DNA of 52,951 nt from Nostoc sp. WHI (GTDB taxonomy: Bacteria; Cyanobacteriota; Cyanobacteriia; Cyanobacteriales; Nostocaceae). The stretch spans positions 1 to 52,951 of the forward strand of contig NZ_WBKM01000039.1 of assembly GCF_015714725.1 (NCBI RefSeq), in the 5' to 3' direction. A program made the position numbers and the translations under genes. This document shows, piece by piece, positions 9,761-19,087 of this stretch (position 1 is the first letter of the stretch; each line of letters opens with the position of its first letter). The notes beneath the pieces are model-generated. The model ran no database searches. It saw nothing but the letters and a program-made list of their open reading frames with translations, and was not told the DNA's origin.

Positions 9761-10501
9761 TTATAACTTTTCACTACTACTCTGGTTTTTAATCGCCCAT
9801 TCTACCTGCTGCAAAATTCCTCGCAGCATGGCTACTTCCCCAGTTTTCAGGTGAGCGCGATTATAGAGTTGGCGAAATTTTTCCATGCGACTAGCTGCTG
9901 TATGCGGATACACATAACCAATTTTCAGTAATAATGATTCTAATTGCTGGTAGTATGCTTCCACAATATCTAAAGGTGCGAGTTCGGTTTGGGGTAAGGT
10001 TTGAGTTTCAGATGGCTGTGCAGATTGCGACAGTTCATAACAGCAGATTCCTACGGCCGTAGCTAAATTTAGGATTAAATAATCTTGATTTGTGGGAATG
10101 CAAACAAACCGATGTGCATAATTTAATTCTTCATTGGTTAATCCCCGGTCTTCCCTGCCAAAGATTAGTGCTGCGGGTTTTTCTGGTTCCTCTACTAACC
10201 AGGGTAGTGCAGTTCGGGGGGTTTCTAAAGGTGTTTGCAAACTCCGAAAGCGACCGGTAGTAGCGATCGCCCTTACACATCCATGCAATGCTTCTGGTAA
10301 TGTTGCCACTAATACCGCAGATTCTAAAATTTCCTTAGCATGAACAGCCATCACCAAAGCTTCTGCCGACAGATGATCGCATTGGGGGTTTACTAATACT
10401 AAATTATATAGCCCGAAATTTTTCATGACTCTAGCGATCGCTCCGACATTTATCGGCCCAGCTGGTTCTACCAACACAATTCTTAATCCAGCCAAGCTCA
10501 T
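9761..10501 (-). CDS. trmJ: TrmH-family (SPOUT) tRNA 2'-O-methyltransferase, TrmJ-like
   Basis: SPOUT-fold methyltransferases of this type use SAM to methylate the ribose 2'-OH of tRNA; TrmJ acts at position 32. The 246 residues match the family length. Motif 1 is LVEPAGPINVGAIARVMKNF near the N-terminus, motif 2 is ALIFGREDRGLTNEEL (about 122-137), and motif 3 is IPTNQDYLILNLATAVGICC (about 146-165), which forms the knotted cofactor site. A C-terminal helical tail follows. The gene reads toward the beta-lactamase-like gene, with 330 bases of repeats between. The TrmJ assignment within the TrmH family is an inference from length and the NVGAIAR signature. Confidence 0.82.
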   Translation of the reverse strand: MSLAGLRIVLVEPAGPINVGAIARVMKNFGLYNLVLVNPQCDHLSAEALVMAVHAKEILESAVLVATLPEALHGCVRAIATTGRFRSLQTPLETPRTALPWLVEEPEKPAALIFGREDRGLTNEELNYAHRFVCIPTNQDYLILNLATAVGICCYELSQSAQPSETQTLPQTELAPLDIVEAYYQQLESLLLKIGYVYPHTAASRMEKFRQLYNRAHLKTGEVAMLRGILQQVEWAIKNQSSSEKL

Positions 10502-10745
10502 TTTTTGCCTCCTGCGATCGCACCAGATAATACTTACAAGCTAATTCTCAACATTATATGTTCTGCTGAAAAATTTCCTTAAGATCATTGTAACTTTGCA
10601 AGTAAATGCCTACGGTAGATTCACCAAGTAGGTTACTGAATTTACATCTGAACTCTTCTTTCTACCTTTGCGCCTTTGCGCCTTTGCGTGAGCTTTTCAT
10701 ATACCAGTCGGCGAAGATTAACCGGAATATAGGTTCCACTCACGA

Positions 10746-11066
10746 TCAACTGGTCAAATAAGATAAGTTATCTGCTTTAATCATCACAACTAAGTGTTCA
10801 ATACGTTCATACTCATCTAGTTCTTTTAACTCTGTGGGTGTAAGTTCATCTGCTTTACTGCGTGTTAACAAGGTATGCAATCGTTCTTGCATTTCGGGGG
10901 TGGGTTTAAATTCAGTAATTTGTTCAGGAGTGGGGTTGCTGGCCAGAAAATCCAGGATATATCGGTAAACTTGTGCTGGTACATCTGGTTGTTGGAGGCT
11001 CAGATCGCCTACCTGTGCTAATTGTTGAGATAATTCTTCTGATACTTCCAGAATGATTCTCGGCAT
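10746..11066 (-). CDS. Conserved hypothetical protein, 106 aa
   Basis: I do not recognise a named family. The protein is acidic and helical: MPRIILEVSEELSQQLAQVGD at the start, then YRYILDFLASNPTPEQITEF, and a tail rich in leucine and acidic residues (TPTELKELDEYERIEHLVVM). The opening resembles the N-terminal strand and helix of small cyanobacterial antitoxin-like or regulator-like proteins, but no toxin-like gene follows. It lies 64 bases downstream of the SNF2 helicase on the same strand and may be co-transcribed with it. The ATG and codon pattern look genuine. Confidence 0.65.
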   Translation of the reverse strand: MPRIILEVSEELSQQLAQVGDLSLQQPDVPAQVYRYILDFLASNPTPEQITEFKPTPEMQERLHTLLTRSKADELTPTELKELDEYERIEHLVVMIKADNLSYLTS

Positions 11067-11130
11067 GGGTACTTTCCTGCTGATTGCATTGGAAATTGAC
11101 TAAATATGACTACTTAATTTCAAGATAATA

Positions 11131-14100
11131 TCACTCGAAATGCATCAGCGATCGCCCAGATACAACAATAAAACCAACAGAATCAAGCTTAATTTGCGGC
11201 TGGCGAATTCCCTCTAAAATGGCTGTATTTAAAGCACTTTCTATTTTCAATTCTTCAGCGAGTGCATTATCTGAAGTTTGCTGGTTTAGACGCAGGCGTA
11301 ATTGTTCTACTCTATTCTCTAATTTTTTCTCGGCAACCTTAGCAGAACTTTGGCACAAGTCAACAAAATCGGCACTATTGGCAAGTAATGCTAAAGAAGT
11401 ATTACGCACTTGATAGCAAAAGTTTTGCCATTTACTAGGGTCAACAAAATCGTCAATAATTCCTAAGCGTTCTTTTGCCAGATTGTAATCTCGTTGTTGA
11501 TTAGTGTTTTTATCTTTATATGGACGTTTCAAGATATTCAACAGCACTTTATCTTCAACAACACATATTGACTCGTTGCGACCATCAACATAGATAGTTT
11601 CTATAATTGGCGCAAATAAAGCATCGGCACGTCGCTGCAAGATTTTGAATTGAGAATTATCTAGTTTGTAATCGATTAAAACTTGTTTGGCAATTTTTAA
11701 ATTTGTCTCGACTACATAATTGTATTGGAAACCAAACCACTCCATCCCTTGTTTAGCATCCCAAGATGCATCAGTGCGCCACATAGCAAAGGCTTGACCT
11801 CGATCATCACAGTCTATATAGTTTAAAAGCGCTTCTACAAATCCTTCCCCAACCCGAAATAGTTTAATACCAGAATTCTGATTTGCTATCCTGCGATTGT
11901 AAGTACCAAATTGGTCTAGATAACTATCAGAAAAACGGGTTTTTAACTCATTTATGGGAACCAAGGTACGCGTTGAAGGTTGATAACGTCGCATTTCTGA
12001 TGAATCTGGGTTATTGAGTGCCCTGAATCCCAGGGCGTCACAAATCCAGCCTTCAATTGCTCGCTTAATTTCTAGATGACAAGCATCGTAATTATCTAAA
12101 TCTTGAAAATACTGAGTTGCAATTTCATCGTTAGCGTCAATTTCATCTAAAGCATTCTGTTCGCTAATCTTTGCTATTTCAGCTTCAATTTGCTTTTGAA
12201 TTGGCGAAACCATCTCCAACAGTCCAGCAGCACTTGATTGAAACAAAACTGTTTCTAATTCTGAAAGCTTTTCATGCACATAAAACTGTAAACTGGCAAT
12301 TGATTGTTGGAAAATACCAAACCCATCTTTCAAAACTTGATACCAAGCATTGTGAGGACTATCTGGCAAATAAGGGCCAATCAATACACAAGATTGGATT
12401 CCAATTTTGCTACCAATGCGGTCAAGTCTGCCAATTCTCTGTTCTAATTGATTAGGCGACCAAGGAAGGTCAAAATGAATTAACCAATCGGCAAACTGAA
12501 GGTTACGCCCTTCTTCTCCAGAGCGATCGCATACTAAAATAAAACAGTTTGGGTTATTCTTGAACCTATTTAAGCCTTCCTCAACCTTCTCTGGTGATTC
12601 TCCAAATTGATGACTGGCTACTGTCTCTACACCAAAGCTATCAGACAAATACCGGACAATTTCTGCACAAGTTTGGACAAAATTGGTAAATATAATAAAT
12701 TTAGGCAGAATATCCCCAGTAATTGGTCTACGAACTCTCTGCTGTATTCTCGTTAGAAACTCGTTTTTATTCTTCCGAACGTTTGCGGGAATTTTGAAAT
12801 ATATCCCTACCTGATTCAGCAGTACTGTTCTCAGATTTTCCGTGCGTTCTCCATCCTCTTGAGGTTGACGAATAATTTTTAGTAATGATTGGAGAATCTC
12901 TTCTTCCCCTGAAAATTTGGGGGTTGTAGTTAATATCCGAATATCATCTTCTTTAAACTCTTGGATGAGTTTAGAATGAGGTTTGCCAGTTAAACGTGCG
13001 GAAATTACTTGCTCTAAAATGCTTAACCAAGTACCAGAAGCTAGGAATAACAGCAGAAAAATTTGCTGATATTGCTGTTCATGAGGAGCGGTAGTCCGCC
13101 ATTCATTGATGAGTTCGTAAATATCAGGCGATCGCTCATCCAAATCATACTCTTCTTTCGGCGTAAAGTTGCGGTCAAATATCACATCTTCCACCGCAGC
13201 CCGACGGTTCCGAAGCATTCGTCGATGCAGTCGATAAGTATCGCTGATGTGTGTCCGAATCCCTTGGACTATTTGCTCTTGCTCAGTGGAATTTGCTTGT
13301 AAACAATTTTCTAAATCATCTGCCAGATTCAATAAATATTTATCCTCAGCAAAGAGGTTTCGCAATTGCTGCAAGTTGTTTTTAAGAACAAGAGGCTCTG
13401 CATCTTCTTTAAAAGCAAGGAGAACTTTACCAATTTGCTGACGGCTTTCAATTTTGGTGCGAAAACCTGCTAAATCATCAAGTTTATAGGTTGTCGGGTC
13501 GAGCAAATGCAACATTGCCAGAAAATCTTGCTCATGGTTAAGAACAGGAGTAGCGGATAATAAAAGTAAGCGATCGCTTTTATGGGCAAGTTGTTTGCAA
13601 GTCTCAAAACGCTGGCGCACCGTTGCATCTTTAGAGGTCGCCATTGCTGCGATGTGATGAGCTTCATCTAAAATTAAGCAGCCTATTTTCGCTTTGAGGT
13701 TGACTTTATGGATATTTTCAACCGCCAGCACCGCTACCCGTTTCGGAAAATGAGAGATGTAAAACTTGTTTTCTAACTCCAACTGCCATTGTTTGAGCAA
13801 ATATTGTGGAACTATGACCACCGCACCTTTTTTCGGTTCATCAAGGAGGAATTGACGGAGAATCGCACCTGCTTCGATGGTTTTTCCTAGTCCCACCTCG
13901 TCTGCTAGCAAATAGCGTTGAATTGGGTCTTCCAGCACCCGCCTTACTACTTCAACTTGGTGAGGATAAAGATCAATATTTGCCGAAATTAGTCCCGTCA
14001 TTCCCCGACTTACAGCGCGTTGCTGAATTAAGGATTTGACGAAAGCCAATCTTTTGTCGTGGAAGTACGGCGTTTCGTGACCCTTCATTGCCAGAGTTTC

Positions 14101-14454
14101 AATGGGGTCAGTGTTGGGTAAATTGCAACGGACGTAAATTTCTTCTTCAGTAACAATTGCAGTTTTCTTGTCTGGTAAATCAATTTGATACATTTCTGTA
14201 TCTTCATCCCAGATGAAAATTCTGCCAATTATCCATTGATCTTGGGTTCCCGATCTGATATAACATCGAGCCTGGGGTTCAAGCCTGACTTCAGAGAGCG
14301 AACTTAAAGGTAACGTTTTTTGAAGACGTTGCCCTATGGAGCAGAAATACTCAACGATCGCATTGGTATCAGATATTTCCGTAACTTTTCCGATACCCAA
14401 ATAGTTATTCTGGGACTGTACCAATAAACCAAGCTTAATCATAGATCCAGTCAC
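11131..14454 (-). CDS. SNF2/RapA-like superfamily 2 helicase, possibly DpdE-like
   Basis: This 1107-residue protein is a DNA-translocase-type ATPase. An N-terminal region (about 5-120) looks like two small beta-barrels, as in RapA. The first RecA-like lobe has motif I DEVGLGKT (185-192), DEAH at 263-266 and LLLSATPVLN (motif III). The second lobe (about 575-740) carries FIIFTNFVQTC, CDRSGEEGRNLQFADWLIHF and the arginine-finger motif QRIGRLDRIGSKIG. The C-terminal 370 residues are unassigned. The start may be M1 or M5 (MIKLGLLV, at 14442). Close relatives by layout are RapA/HepA and the anti-phage helicases DpdE and DrmD. None of the partner genes of those systems is nearby, so a defence role is only inferred. 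Confidence 0.85.
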   Translation of the reverse strand: MTGSMIKLGLLVQSQNNYLGIGKVTEISDTNAIVEYFCSIGQRLQKTLPLSSLSEVRLEPQARCYIRSGTQDQWIIGRIFIWDEDTEMYQIDLPDKKTAIVTEEEIYVRCNLPNTDPIETLAMKGHETPYFHDKRLAFVKSLIQQRAVSRGMTGLISANIDLYPHQVEVVRRVLEDPIQRYLLADEVGLGKTIEAGAILRQFLLDEPKKGAVVIVPQYLLKQWQLELENKFYISHFPKRVAVLAVENIHKVNLKAKIGCLILDEAHHIAAMATSKDATVRQRFETCKQLAHKSDRLLLLSATPVLNHEQDFLAMLHLLDPTTYKLDDLAGFRTKIESRQQIGKVLLAFKEDAEPLVLKNNLQQLRNLFAEDKYLLNLADDLENCLQANSTEQEQIVQGIRTHISDTYRLHRRMLRNRRAAVEDVIFDRNFTPKEEYDLDERSPDIYELINEWRTTAPHEQQYQQIFLLLFLASGTWLSILEQVISARLTGKPHSKLIQEFKEDDIRILTTTPKFSGEEEILQSLLKIIRQPQEDGERTENLRTVLLNQVGIYFKIPANVRKNKNEFLTRIQQRVRRPITGDILPKFIIFTNFVQTCAEIVRYLSDSFGVETVASHQFGESPEKVEEGLNRFKNNPNCFILVCDRSGEEGRNLQFADWLIHFDLPWSPNQLEQRIGRLDRIGSKIGIQSCVLIGPYLPDSPHNAWYQVLKDGFGIFQQSIASLQFYVHEKLSELETVLFQSSAAGLLEMVSPIQKQIEAEIAKISEQNALDEIDANDEIATQYFQDLDNYDACHLEIKRAIEGWICDALGFRALNNPDSSEMRRYQPSTRTLVPINELKTRFSDSYLDQFGTYNRRIANQNSGIKLFRVGEGFVEALLNYIDCDDRGQAFAMWRTDASWDAKQGMEWFGFQYNYVVETNLKIAKQVLIDYKLDNSQFKILQRRADALFAPIIETIYVDGRNESICVVEDKVLLNILKRPYKDKNTNQQRDYNLAKERLGIIDDFVDPSKWQNFCYQVRNTSLALLANSADFVDLCQSSAKVAEKKLENRVEQLRLRLNQQTSDNALAEELKIESALNTAILEGIRQPQIKLDSVGFIVVSGRSLMHFE

Positions 14455-14728
14455 CTGAACACACTAAAAGAACCTTCCAGACAGTTTTTTAATCCAATCT
14501 GGCAATTTTGTCGATCAACATTATAAATAATAAACTGGCATCACAGTTTTATTATGGCGATCGCTCCATGCTTCAGCACATTTTCTCTAAGTATAAAATC
14601 TCGCCAATTAGTAACTAATTCTCTGCGTACCTTTGCGTTTCCCTCCGCGCCCCTTTGCGTTAAAATCCCCTTTTAACATTGACTTGATCACGCCACGATA
14701 CAATTAAAATCATGTATCTTTACAACTT

Positions 14729-14980
14729 ATGAAAATCAGAGACAACACAATTAAGTTAAATCAATATTTAAAATTGATGGGTATAGTACCAACTGGAGGG
14801 CAAGCCAAGCTGATGATTCAAGGAGGCGATGTCCAAGTAAACGGTATGCTTGAAACCCGACGAGGGCGGCGACTAGTACCAGGTGATAAAATAACAATAG
14901 AAGGACAGACTTTTGAGGTGAATTTGAACAACAGTGAAGACCAAGATATAGTAACAGATTTGCCCGAAGAAACTGAGTAA
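14729..14980 (+). CDS. S4-domain RNA-binding protein
   Basis: This is an 83-residue protein made almost wholly of an S4 RNA-binding domain: IKLNQYLKLMGIVPTGGQAK, LMIQGGDVQVNGMLETRRGR and LVPGDKITIEGQTFEV. Small stand-alone S4 proteins (YbcJ/YaaA type) bind structured RNA, often rRNA or stalled ribosomes. It lies 55 bases before the ArfB gene on the same strand, so the two may form a ribosome-rescue or RNA-handling pair. The acidic tail (NNSEDQDIVTDLPEETE) is species-specific. The upstream 270-base gap holds a GCG-CCTTTGCG type repeat (14620-14665) common in these genomes. Confidence 0.85.
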   Translation: MKIRDNTIKLNQYLKLMGIVPTGGQAKLMIQGGDVQVNGMLETRRGRRLVPGDKITIEGQTFEVNLNNSEDQDIVTDLPEETE

Positions 14981-15035
14981 AATATTTTTCTGCCAAACTT
15001 GCAAGTCCCTCTAGTTCTCTTTTGTATTGTGAGTA

Positions 15036-15452
15036 ATGCTACAAATTTCCAACAAAGTTATAATCCCCCAGAGCGATATTGAAATGACTGCGATTCGCTC
15101 ACAAGGAGCAGGAGGTCAAAATGTGAATAAGGTTTCCACCGCTATTCATTTGCGTTTTGACATTGCGGCTTCATCATTACCGGATTATTATAAACAACAA
15201 CTTTTAAAGCTGAATGATCGACGCATTACCCAAGAAGGAGTTGTGGTAATCAAAGCGCAGGAACACCGAAGCCAAGAGAACAATCGGGAGTCAGCTTTGA
15301 GACGACTTCAAGAACTTATTCAAAGCGCAGTTGTACTGACGAGAAAACGCAAACCCACCAAACCAACTTGCAGTTCTCAAAGAAAGCGCCTTGACTACAA
15401 AAGTAAGCATGGACAGATCAAGTCCAATAGAGGACAGGTGACAGATTGCTGA
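15036..15452 (+). CDS. arfB: Peptidyl-tRNA hydrolase ArfB (alternative ribosome rescue factor)
   Basis: ArfB enters ribosomes stalled at the 3' end of broken mRNA and releases the nascent chain. The 138 residues match the usual length of about 140. The catalytic GGQ motif is at residues 26-28 within IRSQGAGGQNVNKVSTAIHL, and QEHRSQENNRESALRRLQEL follows as in the release-factor fold. The C-terminal tail (from about 105) is strongly basic (RKRKPTKP, QRKRLDYKSKHG), as needed to thread the empty mRNA channel. It follows the S4 gene by 55 bases and is likely co-transcribed. Confidence 0.93.
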   Translation: MLQISNKVIIPQSDIEMTAIRSQGAGGQNVNKVSTAIHLRFDIAASSLPDYYKQQLLKLNDRRITQEGVVVIKAQEHRSQENNRESALRRLQELIQSAVVLTRKRKPTKPTCSSQRKRLDYKSKHGQIKSNRGQVTDC

Positions 15453-15591
15453 TTTATCAATTAAACTTTGACACTCAATTTGGTTACAAAATCTTACCAG
15501 AGAATTAAGAATAATTTCTACTATTGACTCTGGTCATTTTTATGATTTAGTTGGTTAACTTGAGAATAGCAACTATTAAAGGTGAAAAAAG

Positions 15592-15762
15592 ATGAATAAG
15601 ACATTACTAACGATTTTGATGCTTGCACTCTTACTCTTATTCATTATCTCTCCCTTTGCTGCCCTTGCTAGTTTAATGATGATAGTGTTAGTTTCGGCGT
15701 TTTTCTCTTTAATAGGAAACTTGTTCCAAGCAATAATTGGTGGTGACACCAACCCAGGGTGA
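15592..15762 (+). CDS. Small two-helix membrane protein, 56 aa
   Basis: This short gene starts with ATG at 15592 after a purine-rich AGGTGAAAAAAG and ends at TGA 15760-15762. The product has two hydrophobic segments, TLLTILMLALLLLFIISPFA (about 4-23) and SLMMIVLVSAFFSLIGNLFQ (about 27-46), with a short polar tail IIGGDTNPG. I cannot name it. The good ribosome site, coherent membrane topology and clean stop support a real gene. It lies between arfB and the psbA leader on the same strand as both, so light- or stress-linked expression is possible but unproven. Confidence 0.6.
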   Translation: MNKTLLTILMLALLLLFIISPFAALASLMMIVLVSAFFSLIGNLFQAIIGGDTNPG

Positions 15763-16320
15763 GCGCATCATGTCAATAAGAACAGTTCATTTGTAGTCTG
15801 TCTGGTTTTTTGTTTACTGCACAGAATGAATTAACTACAAAAACGAACCCGCATTGCTTGGCAGCCGTCAGCTGCCACAAACTCTCCATATTACAACGAT
15901 TATCATTCTTATTCGAGTTCCTACCTAATTTTCTGAAACTCTTGTGTGATGGAGTCTTAGAGTATTGCACCTTGATCATTAATCTTTGATATTTAGATGC
16001 CTTTGCCCTGGACACCAACCCTAAAGGGAATTATTGTGATGTTACACGAAAAAGCCACTTGCAAGGGGCGATCGCTTTGGTACATTCCTTAAGAACACCG
16101 TTGCCTCATGGCGGAATAAATACCTCACTTATATATGGACGATGCCTGGGTTGATCTACATCTAGGCATTTCTAGTCTTTAGATAAGTAAAACTAATACT
16201 TTGTATCAGTTTTATCAAAGTAATAAAACTTGATTAAAAATTGTAAAGCAGTGTAAAGTAGTTTCACAGGCGAAAACAAAACCGCCTGATTCATTCACAA
16301 ATAATCGCACTTATAAAACA
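15763..16320. promoter_or_regulatory. psbA upstream region and leader
   Basis: This gene-free stretch comes before psbA. Possible hairpins are GGCAGC-CGTCA-GCTGCC near 15870 and ATGCCTGG...CTAGGCAT near 16141-16172. A possible sigma-70 type promoter is TTGATT (16230-16235), 18 bases, then TAAAGT (16254-16259), giving a leader of about 55 bases. The -10 is a weak match, so the promoter call is tentative. Confidence 0.4.
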
Positions 16321-17403
16321 ATGACAGCAACCATTCAACGTCGCGAAAGCGCCAACACCTGGGAGCGGTTTTGTAGCTGGATCACCAGCACCAACAACCG
16401 CCTATACATCGGCTGGTTCGGCGTAGTAATGATCCCTACCTTGTTAGCCGCCACCGCTTGCTTCGTAATCGCCTTCATCGCCGCTCCACCAGTAGACATC
16501 GATGGTATCCGCGAACCAGTCGCAGGTTCCTTAATCTACGGAAACAACATCATTTCCGGTGCAGTAGTACCTTCCTCCAACGCTATCGGCTTGCACTTCT
16601 ACCCAATTTGGGAAGCAGCATCTCTAGATGAGTGGCTGTACAACGGTGGCCCTTACCAATTGGTAGTATTCCACTTCCTGATTGGCGTATTCTGCTACTT
16701 AGGTCGTGAATGGGAACTATCCTACCGCTTAGGAATGCGTCCTTGGATTGCGATCGCTTACTCTGCACCAGTAGCAGCAGCATCAGCAGTATTCTTGGTA
16801 TACCCCATCGGACAAGGTTCCTTCTCAGATGGTATGCCCTTGGGTATCTCTGGAACATTCAACTTCATGATTGTGTTCCAAGCAGAACATAACATCTTGA
16901 TGCACCCCTTCCACCAATTAGGTGTAGCAGGTGTATTCGGCGGAAGCTTATTCTCAGCAATGCACGGTTCCTTGGTAACTTCTTCATTAGTGCGTGAAAC
17001 CACCGAAAACGAATCACAAAACTACGGATACAAGTTCGGTCAAGAAGAAGAAACCTACAACATCGTTGCAGCCCACGGCTACTTTGGTCGTCTAATTTTC
17101 CAATACGCTTCCTTCAACAACAGCCGTTCACTGCACTTCTTACTCGCAGCATGGCCTGTAATCGGCATCTGGTTCACCGCCTTGGGTGTAAGCACAATGG
17201 CGTTCAACTTGAACGGTTTCAACTTCAACCAATCAATCATTGATTCTCAAGGTCGTGTGATCGGTACTTGGGCTGATGTAATCAACCGCGCTAACTTGGG
17301 TATGGAAGTAATGCACGAGCGCAACGCTCATAACTTCCCCTTAGATTTGGCTGCTGGTGATGTTGCTCCTGTAGCTCTAACCGCTCCTGCTATCAACGGT
17401 TAA
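16321..17403 (+). CDS. psbA: Photosystem II D1 protein (E130, high-light type)
   Basis: D1 is a thylakoid reaction-centre subunit of photosystem II that binds P680, pheophytin, QB and the Mn4CaO5 cluster. The 360 residues match the standard length. Key residues are present: Y161, D170, H190, H198, H215, S264, H272, H332, E333, H337, D342 and A344. The C-terminal extension after A344 is 16 residues ([16 protein letters not shown]), removed by CtpA. Residue 130 is Glu, as in high-light forms, rather than the Gln of low-light forms. Codon use is strongly biased to C-ending and preferred codons compared with neighbours, typical of a highly expressed gene. A strong terminator follows. Confidence 0.99.
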   Translation: MTATIQRRESANTWERFCSWITSTNNRLYIGWFGVVMIPTLLAATACFVIAFIAAPPVDIDGIREPVAGSLIYGNNIISGAVVPSSNAIGLHFYPIWEAASLDEWLYNGGPYQLVVFHFLIGVFCYLGREWELSYRLGMRPWIAIAYSAPVAAASAVFLVYPIGQGSFSDGMPLGISGTFNFMIVFQAEHNILMHPFHQLGVAGVFGGSLFSAMHGSLVTSSLVRETTENESQNYGYKFGQEEETYNIVAAHGYFGRLIFQYASFNNSRSLHFLLAAWPVIGIWFTALGVSTMAFNLNGFNFNQSIIDSQGRVIGTWADVINRANLGMEVMHERNAHNFPLDLAAGDVAPVALTAPAING

Positions 17404-17423
17404 TTCTCTTTCTTTAGTTAAAT

Positions 17424-17458
17424 AAAAAGCGCTCTCCTAGATAAGGAGAGCGCTTTTT
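17424..17458 (+). terminator. psbA: Intrinsic terminator of psbA
   Basis: A perfect 15-bp stem (17424-17438 against 17444-17458) has a 5-base loop (AGATA) and ends in a T-run, 20 bases after the psbA stop codon. Confidence 0.93.
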
Positions 17459-17522
17459 GTTTTTGTGGGTTTTGTTAAGTCAAAAAGTTTCTTTAAATTT
17501 TCTATGGTATAGAATTAACTAA

Positions 17523-17756
17523 GTTAATGGTAAAGAAGGGAAAGCAAATAGTGGCGAATTTGTAGTAAAATTTGATGTATGGGATGATGTTTTTGGTGGT
17601 GGTTATCACTTAAATATAGAAAATGGTTCTGAGGAAAAAGAAGAAGTTGATGAACATACAGAGTCGCCAACATTTTCCGTTAATGAATATAAGTTAATCC
17701 AGGAGTATTTAAAAAAGCTTGATGCAGCAAAATGGCAAACTAAGTCATTTACCTGA
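17523..17756 (+). pseudogene. Start-less remnant of an unknown gene
   Basis: A frame of 77 codons is open from 17523 (just after a TAA) to TGA 17754-17756, with no ATG or GTG near its beginning. It reads like protein: GEFVVKFDVWDDVFGGGYHL, then an acidic linker, then FSVNEYKLIQEYLKKLDAAK. I do not recognise the family. The lack of a start, next to the psbA terminator, suggests a C-terminal stub left by a deletion. Confidence 0.45.
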
Positions 17757-17869
17757 ATAAATTAGATTTGATATATCTTAATAGTATAAATTTTAGCTAA
17801 CCTCTTGGACATTAACTTTTACGAAAACTCTAGATAAAATATTAAACCTCACCCTTTTTACTCAAGATT

Positions 17870-18958
17870 ATGGGCAACACTTTTGGTCATTTATTTCGCA
17901 TCACTACTTTTGGCGAGTCTCACGGCGGCGGTGTGGGGGTTGTGATTGATGGTTGTCCTCCACAACTAGAAATTTCCGCAGAAGAAATTCAAGTAGAACT
18001 AGATAGAAGGCGTCCAGGACAAAGTAAAATTACGACCCCTCGTAAAGAAGCGGATACCTGCGAGATTTTATCTGGGTTATTTGAAGGCAAAACTCTGGGA
18101 ACGCCTATAGCAATTTTGGTACGAAACAAAGACACTCGTCCCCAAGATTACGACGAGATGGCTGAGAAATATCGTCCTTCTCATGCAGATGCAACTTATG
18201 ATGCAAAATATGGCATTCGCAATTGGCAGGGTGGTGGTAGGTCGTCTGCGCGTGAGACAATTGGAAGAGTCGCAGCAGGTGCGATCGCTAAAAAAATTCT
18301 CCGTCAAGTTGCCAATATTGAAGTTATCGCTTACGTCAAGCGCATCAAAGACTTGGAAGGCGTAGTTGATCCAAATACTGTCACCTTAGAACAAGTGGAA
18401 AGCAACATCGTTCGCTGTCCCGATGCTGAATGTGGCGATCGCATGATTGAATTAATTGAAGAAGTTGGTAGACTTGGTGATTCTATCGGCGGTGTAGTGG
18501 AATGTGTAGCGCGAAATGTGCCCAAAGGTTTGGGCGAACCAGTATTTGATAAATTGGAAGCTGACATCGCTAAGGGTGTCATGTCTCTCCCCGCTAGCAA
18601 AGGTTTTGAAATTGGTTCCGGTTTTGGCGGGACGCTGTTAACGGGAATTGAGCATAACGACGAATATTATATGGATGAAAATGGTGAAGTCCGTACAGTA
18701 ACTAACCGTTCTGGTGGTATTCAAGGAGGAATTTCCAACGGAGAAAATATTATTTTACGAGTTGCATTTAAGCCGACAGCAACAATTAGAAAAGAGCAAA
18801 AGACAGTAACTCGTGAAGGTGAAGAAACGTCATTAGCAGCGAAAGGACGGCATGATCCTTGTGTGTTACCGCGTGCAGTTCCAATGGTTGAGGCGATGGT
18901 GGCGTTAGTCTTGTGTGACCATTTGTTACGGCATCATGGGCAGTGTAAAGTCTTGTAG
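17870..18958 (+). CDS. aroC: Chorismate synthase
   Basis: AroC makes chorismate from 5-enolpyruvylshikimate 3-phosphate, the last step of the shikimate pathway in the cytoplasm, and needs reduced FMN. The 362 residues match the family. Signatures are [20 protein letters not shown] at the N-terminus, [40 protein letters not shown], and the C-terminal [20 protein letters not shown]. The ATG at 17870 fits the conserved N-terminus. It is a single gene closed by a terminator 40 bases downstream. Confidence 0.97.
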   Translation: MGNTFGHLFRITTFGESHGGGVGVVIDGCPPQLEISAEEIQVELDRRRPGQSKITTPRKEADTCEILSGLFEGKTLGTPIAILVRNKDTRPQDYDEMAEKYRPSHADATYDAKYGIRNWQGGGRSSARETIGRVAAGAIAKKILRQVANIEVIAYVKRIKDLEGVVDPNTVTLEQVESNIVRCPDAECGDRMIELIEEVGRLGDSIGGVVECVARNVPKGLGEPVFDKLEADIAKGVMSLPASKGFEIGSGFGGTLLTGIEHNDEYYMDENGEVRTVTNRSGGIQGGISNGENIILRVAFKPTATIRKEQKTVTREGEETSLAAKGRHDPCVLPRAVPMVEAMVALVLCDHLLRHHGQCKVL

Positions 18959-18997
18959 GGACTACGCTAGGAAGTACAGAAAATATTTATGCTTCGG

Positions 18998-19026
18998 GGG
19001 TGAGTTGTCTGACTCGCCCTTTTTTA
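18998..19026 (+). terminator. aroC: Intrinsic terminator of aroC
   Basis: An 8-bp stem (GGGTGAGT against ACTCGCCC, one G-T pair) with a 6-base loop is followed by a run of seven T. Confidence 0.8.
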
Positions 19027-19087
19027 TTGGTATTGCTATAGTAGCGGATAACACATTTAACTACGTGCGATCGCATCTACTATCAAT

